13,578 nt of DNA from NAT127 sp041655035. Its GTDB lineage: Bacteria; Pseudomonadota; Gammaproteobacteria; Pseudomonadales; Porticoccaceae. The translations under genes were made by a program, and so were the position numbers. Positions 1 to 9,602 of this stretch are shown here, one piece after another (position 1 is the stretch's first letter; each line of letters begins with the position of its first letter). Location: NCBI GenBank assembly GCA_041655035.1, contig JBAZCN010000085.1, forward strand, positions 1-13,578, written 5' to 3'. The notes under the pieces were generated by a model. It was not told the DNA's origin. It was given only the letters and a program-made list of their open reading frames with translations, and did not search any database.

Positions 1-39
1 CTTTTCACCGGAATAGAGGACGAGCCGTCCGCTGCTTGA
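1..39 (+). CDS. Possible 3' end of an upstream gene (partial)
   Basis: Reading frame 1 gives thirteen codons, ending LFTGIEDEPSAA and a TGA at 37-39. The six residues FTGIED recur in mltF of this window, at the junction after its substrate-binding domain. The DNA of the two places agrees at 18 of 20 positions (2-21 versus 5107-5126) in the same codon phase. An upstream gene encoding a related bacterial solute-binding (SBP_bac_3) fold that ends here is possible. The tract is too short to be sure that it codes, and chance similarity cannot be excluded. Confidence 0.25.
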   Translation, partial: LFTGIEDEPSAA

Positions 40-179
40 TCAATCATCACTTTACTTACCTCGCTCGAGTTATTGGTATAGGTGTGGATCGACGGCCAGC
101 AGCGGGCAAAGGGCAAATGCCGGGGCTACATCCGTCGATACCGGAGCAGTCTAGCGCCCCCCGGAAGTCGGCGCTACGC
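40..179. other. Intergenic DNA left of the purL terminator
   Basis: No supportable gene lies here. The start is less GC-rich than the rest of the window (about 40-85). An inverted repeat TAGCGCC (152-158) / GGCGCTA (170-176) with an 11-base loop could form a hairpin, but no T run follows it on either strand. A short open frame crosses this stretch on the plus strand. It lacks a plausible ribosome binding site and runs on into DNA opposite purL. Confidence 0.5.
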
Positions 180-214
180 AAAAACGCGGCGCGCCGATCG
201 GGCCGGAAACCGCG
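180..214 (-). terminator. Probable intrinsic terminator of purL
   Basis: Read on the minus strand, 36 bases after the purL stop, CGCGG (214-210) pairs with CCGCG (189-185). An inner CCG/CGG pair (206-204 with 196-194) closes a seven-base loop. The outer stem is followed directly by TTTTT (184-180). The stem has an internal loop and the T run is short, so this is a plausible rather than a textbook Rho-independent terminator. It contains the palindrome CGGCGCGCCG (187-196). Confidence 0.45.
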
Positions 215-249
215 GCAAACCCTTGGTAAGCCCTTGCGACTTGCAAGCC

Positions 250-4125
<3,876 letters not shown>

Positions 4126-4163
4126 GATTCTGGGATCTCGTCTCGGGGCTTGGGAAGGCCGCC

Positions 4164-4192
4164 ATTGTACTGGAATTACCCTGCTAGTTCAG
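4164..4192 (-). promoter_or_regulatory. Candidate sigma-70 promoter of purL
   Basis: On the minus strand a good -10, TACAAT (4169-4164), lies 17 bases after CTGAAC (4192-4187), a weak -35 with three of six consensus bases. Transcription would start near 4157, giving a leader of about 30 bases before the purL ATG. The -10 is the convincing part. No sequence resembling the PurR operator of E. coli was found by eye between the two divergent genes. Confidence 0.35.
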
Positions 4193-4256
4193 CACTGCAG
4201 GCGGTTTTGGCCAGCGCCGGCACCACCCTGCGGGACGGCGGCGGGAACGAATCCGG

Positions 4257-4285
4257 TTGCCACCCTCCGGCGGGCCAACTACCCT
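4257..4285 (+). promoter_or_regulatory. Candidate promoter of mltF
   Basis: TTGCCA (4257-4262, five of six consensus bases) is followed after 17 bases by TACCCT (4280-4285, three of six). A start near 4292 would leave about 22 bases before the ATG at 4314 and would exclude the earlier in-frame TTG at 4257 as an initiation codon. The -10 is poor, so this is only a candidate. Confidence 0.25.
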
Positions 4286-4313
4286 TCCGCCATCGATGGC
4301 AACGGCGGAAGCA

Positions 4314-5774
4314 ATGAGGCCGAGAATTACAGGAATCCACCATACCGGTCGCCGCGCCGTTCTCGGTCCGACGCTGCTCTACCTGATGGCGCTGTTGACC
4401 ACCAGCCGGGAGATGTCCGGACTCGACGCCGTGCTGGCCAGGGGTGAACTGCGCCTGGTGACCCGTCCCGGTCCGATCGCCTACTACGAAGATGCCCGCG
4501 GGCCCAACGGTTTCGAATATCTGCTGGCGAAAAAGTTCGCCGATTCACTGGGTGTCGAACTCAAGGTCACCACCGCGGATACCCTGGCCAACGTCTACCA
4601 CATGCTCGGCGGCCCCAATGCCGACTTCGCCGCGGCCACGCTCAGCGTCACCCCCTATCGCCGCGACCACGCGCGCTTTTCCGATGCCTATGGAACCACC
4701 GTGCAGAAGGTGCTGTACCGGCGGGGAACCCAGCCGCCGGCCAGCATCGAGGAACTCGTCGACCGGCAGGTGGTGGTGGTCGCCGACAGCTCCCACGAAG
4801 AACGCCTGGCAGACCTGCTGGCCGACTATCCGCAGCTCCGCTGGCAGCGCGAGCCGGGAGCCGACATGGCCGATCTGATGGAGATGGTCCACAGCGGCGA
4901 GGCCGAGTTCGCGATCATCGACGACACCACCTACGGCGCCCACCAGAACTTCTATCACAACGCCCGGGCCGCCTTCGAGATCAGCGAACCGCAGCCGCTG
5001 GCCTGGGCCTTCCCGCGCCACGGCGACGACAGCCTGGCGCGGGCCGCCAACGCGTTTTTCACCACGCTCCGGGAAAGCGGCTATCTCGACGAACTGAAAA
5101 TCCGTTTTTTCACCGGCATTGAGGACTTCTCGGTGTCCAGCTCGCAGGTGTTTTTCAAGCTGGTGGCGAGCCGCCTGCCGGTATTCGAGGAGTTGTTCAA
5201 AACCGTCGCCCAGGAAACCGCCATCGACTGGCACCTGTTGGCCGCCATCGCCTACCAGGAATCCCATTGGAATCCGGCCGCGGTGTCCCCCACCGGCGTC
5301 AAGGGGCTGATGATGCTGACCCGCAACACAGCCAGGGAAGTGAAGGTGGTGGACCGCACCGATCCCGAACAGAGCCTGAGGGGCGGCGCCCAGTACTTTC
5401 TCCACCTCAAAAAGCGCATCGACGAGCGTGTCAGCGAACCCGACCGCACCTGGTTTGCCCTTGCCGCCTACAATATCGGCCTCGGCCACCTGGAGGACGC
5501 CCGCCTCCTCACCCAGCGCCTCGGCAAGAATCCCAACCACTGGCAGGATGTGCAGGAACATCTCCCGCTGCTCCAGAAGCGCCAGTACTACCGCACCGTC
5601 CGCTATGGCTACGCCCGGGGCAACGAGGCGGTGATCTTTGTGCGCAACATCCGCAAGTACCTGCGCATCCTGCAGTGGCGCAGCACCGAGGAAAACCGCC
5701 GCGAAAGCCGCGACCAGCCGGCGCTGGAAATGGCGCCGCAAAAATGGGATCTGCGCAGCTTCCAGACGCTGTAG
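4314..5774 (+). CDS. mltF: Membrane-bound lytic murein transglycosylase F
   Basis: Cleaves the MurNAc-GlcNAc bond of peptidoglycan with formation of 1,6-anhydro ends; acts in the periplasm at the envelope. Translated from ATG 4314 it has 486 residues (E. coli MltF 518). It has an N-terminal hydrophobic export segment (about 17-31), an SBP_bac_3-type module (about 44-271, beginning GELRLVTRPGPIAYY) and a C-terminal SLT domain. The catalytic Glu is in AYQESHWNP at about residue 316, close to E314 of E. coli MltF. The family motif AAYNIGLGHLEDA follows at about 384. The open frame extends to a TTG at 4257, but ATG 4314 is preferred. It has GGCGGAAG just upstream and puts the hydrophobic segment at a normal distance from the N-terminus. 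It is divergent from purL, the common gammaproteobacterial order. The export segment lacks a lipobox, so it may stay as an anchor or be cleaved. Confidence 0.95.
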   Translation: MRPRITGIHHTGRRAVLGPTLLYLMALLTTSREMSGLDAVLARGELRLVTRPGPIAYYEDARGPNGFEYLLAKKFADSLGVELKVTTADTLANVYHMLGGPNADFAAATLSVTPYRRDHARFSDAYGTTVQKVLYRRGTQPPASIEELVDRQVVVVADSSHEERLADLLADYPQLRWQREPGADMADLMEMVHSGEAEFAIIDDTTYGAHQNFYHNARAAFEISEPQPLAWAFPRHGDDSLARAANAFFTTLRESGYLDELKIRFFTGIEDFSVSSSQVFFKLVASRLPVFEELFKTVAQETAIDWHLLAAIAYQESHWNPAAVSPTGVKGLMMLTRNTAREVKVVDRTDPEQSLRGGAQYFLHLKKRIDERVSEPDRTWFALAAYNIGLGHLEDARLLTQRLGKNPNHWQDVQEHLPLLQKRQYYRTVRYGYARGNEAVIFVRNIRKYLRILQWRSTEENRRESRDQPALEMAPQKWDLRSFQTL

Positions 5775-5788
5775 CCGGTGACCCCGGC
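5774..5788 (+). terminator. Small hairpin after mltF
   Basis: GCCGG (5774-5778) and CCGGC (5784-5788) form a perfect five-base-pair stem with a five-base loop directly at the mltF stop codon. There is no T run, so it is at best a weak or Rho-assisted end signal. It separates mltF from the LexA-like box of dinB. Confidence 0.2.
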
Positions 5789-5802
5789 AGCATGGCAAGG
5801 GA

Positions 5803-5818
5803 CTGTATATAAAACCAG
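5803..5818 (+). promoter_or_regulatory. LexA (SOS) box upstream of dinB
   Basis: CTGTATATAAAACCAG matches the LexA pattern CTGT-N8-ACAG, with the right half CCAG instead of ACAG. Over 18 bases (5802-5819) it agrees with the E. coli-type consensus at 15 positions. It ends 20 bases before the dinB ATG and overlaps a TATAAA (5808-5813) that can serve as the -10, so LexA binding would block the promoter. dinB is a classic SOS gene, so location and sequence agree. Confidence 0.8.
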
Positions 5819-5838
5819 TATTGATCTATGATCCGGCC

Positions 5839-6951
5839 ATGACCCGCAAGATCATCCACTGCGACGCCGACTGTTTTTTCGCCGCCATCGAGATGCGCGA
5901 CGATCCCCGGCTGCGCCATCGGCCGATGGCCGTGGGCGGCTCGCCGGAACGCCGCGGCGTGATTTCCACCTGCAACTACGAAGCGCGCCGCTATGGCGTA
6001 CGCTCCGCCATGGCCTCGCGCACCGCCCTCAAGCTCTGTCCCGACCTGCTGATCGTGCCCCACAGCATCGACAAGTACCGCGCCGCGGCACGGACCATGC
6101 GGGATATCTTCCACGACTACACCGAACTGGTGGAGGCAGTGTCCCTCGACGAGGCCTACCTCGACGTCAGCAACAGTCCCCACCACGGCGGCAGCGCCAC
6201 CCGCATTGCCGCGGAGATCCGCCACCGCATCGCCGACAGCCTCGACATCACCGTGTCGGCGGGCGTGGCGCGCACCAAGTTCCTGGCCAAGATCGCCAGT
6301 GAATGGCACAAGCCCGACGGCCTGTTCGCCATCACGCCGGTGATGGAAGACGACTTTATCCCGCAGTTGCCGGTCACCGCCATCCCCGGCGTCGGCAAGG
6401 TCACCGCGCAGAAGCTCGATCTCCTCGGCATCACCCGCTGCCGCGATCTCGCCCTGTCGCCCCGGGACGAACTGATCCGCCACTTCGGCGTCTTTGGCAC
6501 CCGCCTCTACGAATTCGCCCGGGGCATCGACGAGCGCCAGGTCAAACCCGACCGGCAGCGCAAATCCCTCAGCGTGGAGCATACCTACCCGCACGATCTG
6601 GTCACCGCCGCCGCTTGCCAGCAACACCTCGAAAGCCTGTATATCGACCTCTGTCAGCGCCTGGCAACGCTCAAGGGCGAGCACCGGATAGCGCGATTGT
6701 TCATCAAGATCAAGTTTGCCGACTTCACCGCCACCAGCCTCGAGACCGCCGGTCAAAGTCCGCGGCTCTCGACCTTTCGCCACCTGCTGGACAATGGATT
6801 CGAGCGCGGTAACCGCCCGGTCCGGCTGCTGGGGGTGGGGATACGGTTCGAGGCCGGCCCGGATGGTGGCGCCATGGCGCAATTACCGCTGTTTCCGGTA
6901 TCTCCTGCCATCGCCGGCGAACATCACCACGAGACCTGTGCCTTTACTTGA
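5839..6951 (+). CDS. dinB: DNA polymerase IV (Y-family translesion polymerase)
   Basis: Error-prone Y-family polymerase that bypasses damaged template bases. The 370-residue product aligns along its whole length with E. coli DinB (351). Metal-binding Asp9 is in HCDADCFFAAIE, with Phe14 in the steric-gate position. The catalytic pair Asp104-Glu105 is in SLDEAYLD. GSATRIAAEIRHRI, SAGVARTKFLAKIAS and the helix-hairpin-helix AIPGVGKVTAQKL follow, then the little-finger domain. A QLPLF motif at about 348-352 fits the beta-clamp binding consensus, and 18 further residues follow it. ATG 5839 starts the family-typical MTRKIIHCDAD. An in-frame TTG at 5821 lies too close to the operator and probable transcription start. 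No clear Shine-Dalgarno is present and the leader would be only about 20 bases. Regulation is expected to be SOS-dependent through the LexA-like box just upstream. Confidence 0.97.
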   Translation: MTRKIIHCDADCFFAAIEMRDDPRLRHRPMAVGGSPERRGVISTCNYEARRYGVRSAMASRTALKLCPDLLIVPHSIDKYRAAARTMRDIFHDYTELVEAVSLDEAYLDVSNSPHHGGSATRIAAEIRHRIADSLDITVSAGVARTKFLAKIASEWHKPDGLFAITPVMEDDFIPQLPVTAIPGVGKVTAQKLDLLGITRCRDLALSPRDELIRHFGVFGTRLYEFARGIDERQVKPDRQRKSLSVEHTYPHDLVTAAACQQHLESLYIDLCQRLATLKGEHRIARLFIKIKFADFTATSLETAGQSPRLSTFRHLLDNGFERGNRPVRLLGVGIRFEAGPDGGAMAQLPLFPVSPAIAGEHHHETCAFT

Positions 6952-6976
6952 ATGTATTTTATAGAACGGTTACAAA
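6948..6976 (+). promoter_or_regulatory. Candidate promoter at the dinB stop
   Basis: TTGAAT (6948-6953) and TACAAA (6971-6976) are separated by exactly 17 bases, each with four of six consensus bases. The -35 overlaps the dinB TGA. It would start the following gene independently of SOS control, with a leader of about 60 bases. Confidence 0.35.
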
Positions 6977-6996
6977 TAGCACCGCGAAATTCTCGA

Positions 6997-7010
6997 GGCC
7001 GACAGCGGCC
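6997..7010 (+). other. Small hairpin between dinB and the next gene
   Basis: GGCCG (6997-7001) and CGGCC (7006-7010) can pair around a four-base loop. No T run follows, so this may be a weak dinB end signal or a structure in the leader of the next gene. The remainder of 6977-7030 is AT-richer than the genes and shows nothing else. Confidence 0.2.
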
Positions 7011-7045
7011 CGACAATAACAAGATAATCCAGGGGGATCGGGATC

Positions 7046-8137
7046 ATGGAGGTCGGACGCGCCGTTGCCCGGCTTTGCCTGGCACTCACACTGTTGCTAT
7101 CAATCGTGCCGCCGCTCCACGCCCTGGAACTCAACGGTATCGCATCGTTCAGCGAACTGGGCGGCGAAATCTACCTCGCCGCGCTCTTTGTCGATACCGC
7201 AACCAGCGACCCGGCCGCGCTGTTCGCCGACAGCCGCGAACGCAAGATGGAAATCCGCTTTAGCGACAGGATGTCCAAGCGGCGCTGGACCACCAGTTGG
7301 ATGCAGAGCATCGCCATCAACAACGATCGCGTCGACCTGGTCAAGGCCGTCGATGAACTCTCACAGATTTTCTCATCCTTTGCCGACAACCTGCTCCCCG
7401 GCGACAGAGTGGAAATCCATTTTGTCCCAGGCCTGGGCACCGCCATCCGGATCAACGGCGTCACCCTCGCGAGCGGCAAGTCGCTCCGGGCCTTCAACCT
7501 GTTCCTGTCTTCGTGGATCGGTGCGGTGCCTCCCTCCAGTCAATTCAGAAATGCGCTGCTCGGCAAGGAGGACTCCTCGGCCAACAGGGAGCGTTTTGCC
7601 GCCATCGGGCCCGCTCCCGCCCGAGTCGCGGCGGTCGCCGGCTGGACTCCAGCCGATATCCCGGAGGCTGCACCGCGGCCCGCCGAGGCCCGTTCGGGAG
7701 AGGCTGTGGACAGGCCCGGCGGCGCGGTGGCCAGGGTCGACGCCGGCGGCCACAAGACCATCGCCCCGCTGCCACAGTCCCGGCGGGCCGAGCAGCGCGG
7801 CGATGGCAAGGACTCCACCCCCGACCTGTCGGCAAGAGCCATCCTCGCCCAGCAGGATTACTCGATGGGCCTGATCCGCAAGATCTACAGCAGCCTCCAG
7901 TATCCGGTCATGGCGGTCAAGCGCGGCCAGGAAGGCACCGTGCGAATCAGTCTGATGGTGGCCCGCGACGGTTCCCTGCGCAGCATGAGACTGTTCAACG
8001 AAGCCAGATACAACATTCTCAACCGCGAGGCGGTGCGCGCCATCGAGGCGACCTTCCCCTTCGATCCCATTCCCGCGACCATCCGCCAGGCGCCGCTCGA
8101 GATCATGGTGCCGATCACCTTCAAGCTGGAAAAGTAA
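7046..8137 (+). CDS. Exported chalcone-isomerase-like / TonB C-terminal domain fusion protein
   Basis: 363 residues. A Sec signal peptide (1-26, likely cut at LHA|LE) is followed by a region (about 27-173) with features of the bacterial chalcone-isomerase-like family: GEIYLAALFVD, KMEIRFSDRMSKRRW, LLPGDRVEIHFVPGLGT, INGVTLASGK and FLSSWIGAVPPS. A flexible Pro/Ala/Arg linker (about 175-265) leads to a TonB-type C-terminal domain (about 271-363) with YPVMAVKRGQEGTVRI and REAVRAIEATFPFDP. The product should be periplasmic. It lacks the N-terminal membrane anchor and long Pro-rich spacer of true TonB, so energy transduction with ExbB/ExbD is unlikely. AGGGGGA (7031-7037), eight bases before the ATG, fixes the start. 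Chalcone-isomerase-like proteins of bacteria are mostly not enzymes; no substrate can be assigned. The domain names are from pattern recognition: TonB C-terminus fairly sure, the N-terminal domain moderately so. Confidence 0.85.
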   Translation: MEVGRAVARLCLALTLLLSIVPPLHALELNGIASFSELGGEIYLAALFVDTATSDPAALFADSRERKMEIRFSDRMSKRRWTTSWMQSIAINNDRVDLVKAVDELSQIFSSFADNLLPGDRVEIHFVPGLGTAIRINGVTLASGKSLRAFNLFLSSWIGAVPPSSQFRNALLGKEDSSANRERFAAIGPAPARVAAVAGWTPADIPEAAPRPAEARSGEAVDRPGGAVARVDAGGHKTIAPLPQSRRAEQRGDGKDSTPDLSARAILAQQDYSMGLIRKIYSSLQYPVMAVKRGQEGTVRISLMVARDGSLRSMRLFNEARYNILNREAVRAIEATFPFDPIPATIRQAPLEIMVPITFKLEK

Positions 8138-8155
8138 CGACAGGCAGCCGACTCC

Positions 8156-8181
8156 GGTGCCCGCCTGGCGGTGGTGCTACC
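8156..8181. terminator. Hairpin between convergent genes
   Basis: GGTGCCCGCC (8156-8165) pairs with GGTGGTGCTACC (8170-8181) around a TGGC loop. The ten pairs include one G-T wobble, and there are two single-base bulges. It lies between two convergent genes and overlaps the stop codon of the minus-strand gene, as a shared bidirectional end signal might. No T run is present on either side, so its function is uncertain. Confidence 0.3.
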
Positions 8182-8536
8182 GCTCGCCCGGGCGGCCGCC
8201 GCCATCGTTGTCCGCGCTTTTCAGCTCGTCGAGCAACTCGGCGATCTGGCGCATCCCCTCCGGGGAGAACAGCAGCCCCTTGCCGCCCCGGTATTCCTTT
8301 GCGGTGATGACGATACAGCGGCGCTGGACCTCGGCAAGCTCGATGTCGTGGCGAATGGGAATCCCGACGAAGACATCCCAGTCCGACGCCGAGGCCCGGC
8401 CATCCACCACCATCTGCAGCAGTATCACCAGATTGCGCCTTTCGAGCCGATAGACAGGCACCCCGCAGCGGGCAAACACCAGCAGCGTGATCAGCACGAT
8501 CACAAAGGTGAACGCCAGGGTGACTACGAATACCAT
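8177..8536 (-). CDS. Small single-pass membrane protein of unknown function
   Basis: 119 residues. An N-terminal hydrophobic helix (about 2-22) is followed by a soluble domain with VPVYRLERRNLVILLQMVVDG, ASDWDVFVGIPIRHDIELAEVQRRC, a glycine turn YRGGKGLLF and a final acidic helix. It resembles a conserved uncharacterised protein type of marine Gammaproteobacteria as I remember them; I know no function. By charge, the short N-terminus and the basic residues after the helix suggest a cytoplasmic C-terminal domain. GGGAGGGG (8548-8541) sits four bases before the ATG, a strong ribosome site. The gene begins 26 bases after the stop of the AEC transporter on the same strand, so the two probably share a transcript. 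Confidence 0.8.
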   Translation of the reverse strand: MVFVVTLAFTFVIVLITLLVFARCGVPVYRLERRNLVILLQMVVDGRASASDWDVFVGIPIRHDIELAEVQRRCIVITAKEYRGGKGLLFSPEGMRQIAELLDELKSADNDGGGRPGER

Positions 8537-8562
8537 TCAACCCCTCCCGGCAACGGCCCGGC

Positions 8563-9456
8563 TCAGAAACGCTCGAGCAACCACCACAATACCACCGGAA
8601 TCACCAGTGCCGACGACATCGTGGAAATTACCACACCGCTGGCGACCGCGCCGGGATCGCGATTGTGTTTCAAGGCAAACAGGTAGTTGAACACGGCCGA
8701 CGGCATGGCGAATTGCAGGATCAGGATTTTCGCGGCCAGGCCCTCGATTCCGAGCAAGGTCACGGCGGCCAGGCTGACCGCGACGCCGCCCGGGATACGC
8801 ACGGCGCTGATCAACAGCCCGGTGCGCCAGTTGCCGGCGGCGAGGTTGGCCAGCGATACCCCGAGGGTGATCAGCATCAGCGGAATGGTGATGCCCGCCA
8901 GCAACTGGGTGGCATTGGCGATGGCCGGCGGCAACTTCCAGCCGGTGATGATCAGCAGTACCGCCACCAGGGTGCCGTAGATCAGCGGCTGGCGGCCCAG
9001 CATCCCAAGGCGCCGCGCCAGATTGCCCTCCCGGCCGAGCACCAGGTCGCTGCTGGTGAACTGGATCAGCGAGGTCATCACGAAAATGACCAGAGTGAGA
9101 GCAAGTCCCGCTTCGCCGAAGGCAAAAAAACTCAACGACAGCCCCATATTGCCGACGTTGGGCAGTACCATTGGCAGCGCCAGCGCCAGACTCTTGCGCA
9201 TCAGCGTCAGCACCACCAGCGCCAGCACCAGGGTGCCGGCGAGGATCAGCAGGGTATGCCCGGCCATCAGCAGGAAGTCTTCGGTAGCCATGTCGCCGCC
9301 GTCGATGGTCGAAACGATCAGGCAGGGGGCGCCGATGGTGATCACCAGGCGGGTGACGAACTCCGTCGCGTAGGCCGTCGCGCTTTTACCCCACCAGTAA
9401 CCGATGGCGATACAGATGGCCACCGGTGCGACCACGTTTAATAAGACGTCAAACAT
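8563..9456 (-). CDS. AEC (auxin efflux carrier) family transporter
   Basis: 297 residues, hydrophobic along nearly all its length, with about eight to ten membrane helices, the usual size for bacterial AEC permeases. Family-like features are the half-helix motif PNVGNMGLSLSFFAFG (about 99-114), the second-half IPLMLITLGVSLANL (191-205) and the closing MPSAVFNYLFALKHNRDP (251-268) followed by VISTMSS. Members move organic anions such as malate or malonate across the inner membrane, but the substrate cannot be told from sequence, so no symbol is given. The ATG at 9456 yields the standard N-terminus ending the first helix at GYWWGK. Its Shine-Dalgarno is weak (AGAA about eleven bases upstream). 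It is divergent from the envelope cluster at 9603 and leads a two-gene unit with the small membrane protein. Confidence 0.93.
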   Translation of the reverse strand: MFDVLLNVVAPVAICIAIGYWWGKSATAYATEFVTRLVITIGAPCLIVSTIDGGDMATEDFLLMAGHTLLILAGTLVLALVVLTLMRKSLALALPMVLPNVGNMGLSLSFFAFGEAGLALTLVIFVMTSLIQFTSSDLVLGREGNLARRLGMLGRQPLIYGTLVAVLLIITGWKLPPAIANATQLLAGITIPLMLITLGVSLANLAAGNWRTGLLISAVRIPGGVAVSLAAVTLLGIEGLAAKILILQFAMPSAVFNYLFALKHNRDPGAVASGVVISTMSSALVIPVVLWWLLERF

Positions 9457-9602
9457 GCGTTTTCTGAGCCATAATTGCGAGGTGGCCCGGCGCGGCGGCA
9501 GCCGGCCCTGAACGGTTTACAAAATGTACCGGGAAGTGGAACATAAGCCCGTTGCGCCGATCCAATGGTCGTGGCTTTGATTGAAAATAACGATACCCTG
9601 CG
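9457..9602. other. Divergent intergenic region between the AEC gene and the envelope cluster
   Basis: 146 bases must hold the promoters of both directions. I found no good -10/-35 pair. On the plus strand TTTACA (9516-9521) is a fair -35, but the nearest -10-like CATAAG (9542-9547) is 20 bases away. TACA-AAA-TGTA (9518-9528) is a short inverted repeat that could be an operator half-site pair. The stretch 9481-9510 is very GC-rich and can fold (GGC...GCC arms). Confidence 0.4.

Noticed and set aside
152..176. TAGCGCC/GGCGCTA inverted repeat as a terminator
   Set aside because: No T run follows on either strand, and the hairpin at 180-214 is better placed for purL.
4257..4313. Upstream TTG start for mltF at 4257, or ATG at 4296
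   Set aside because: Neither has a ribosome site, and both would place 13 to 19 extra residues before a normal N-terminal export signal. The TTG also overlaps the candidate -35.
4545..6882. Long minus-strand open frames (417 and 457 codons) opposite mltF and dinB
   Set aside because: They are in antisense register to well-recognised genes, with no ribosome sites and no protein family features; the one opposite dinB would also cross the LexA-like box.
9518..9528. TACA-AAA-TGTA inverted repeat as a regulator binding site
   Set aside because: Arms of four bases are expected by chance; no second copy was noticed.
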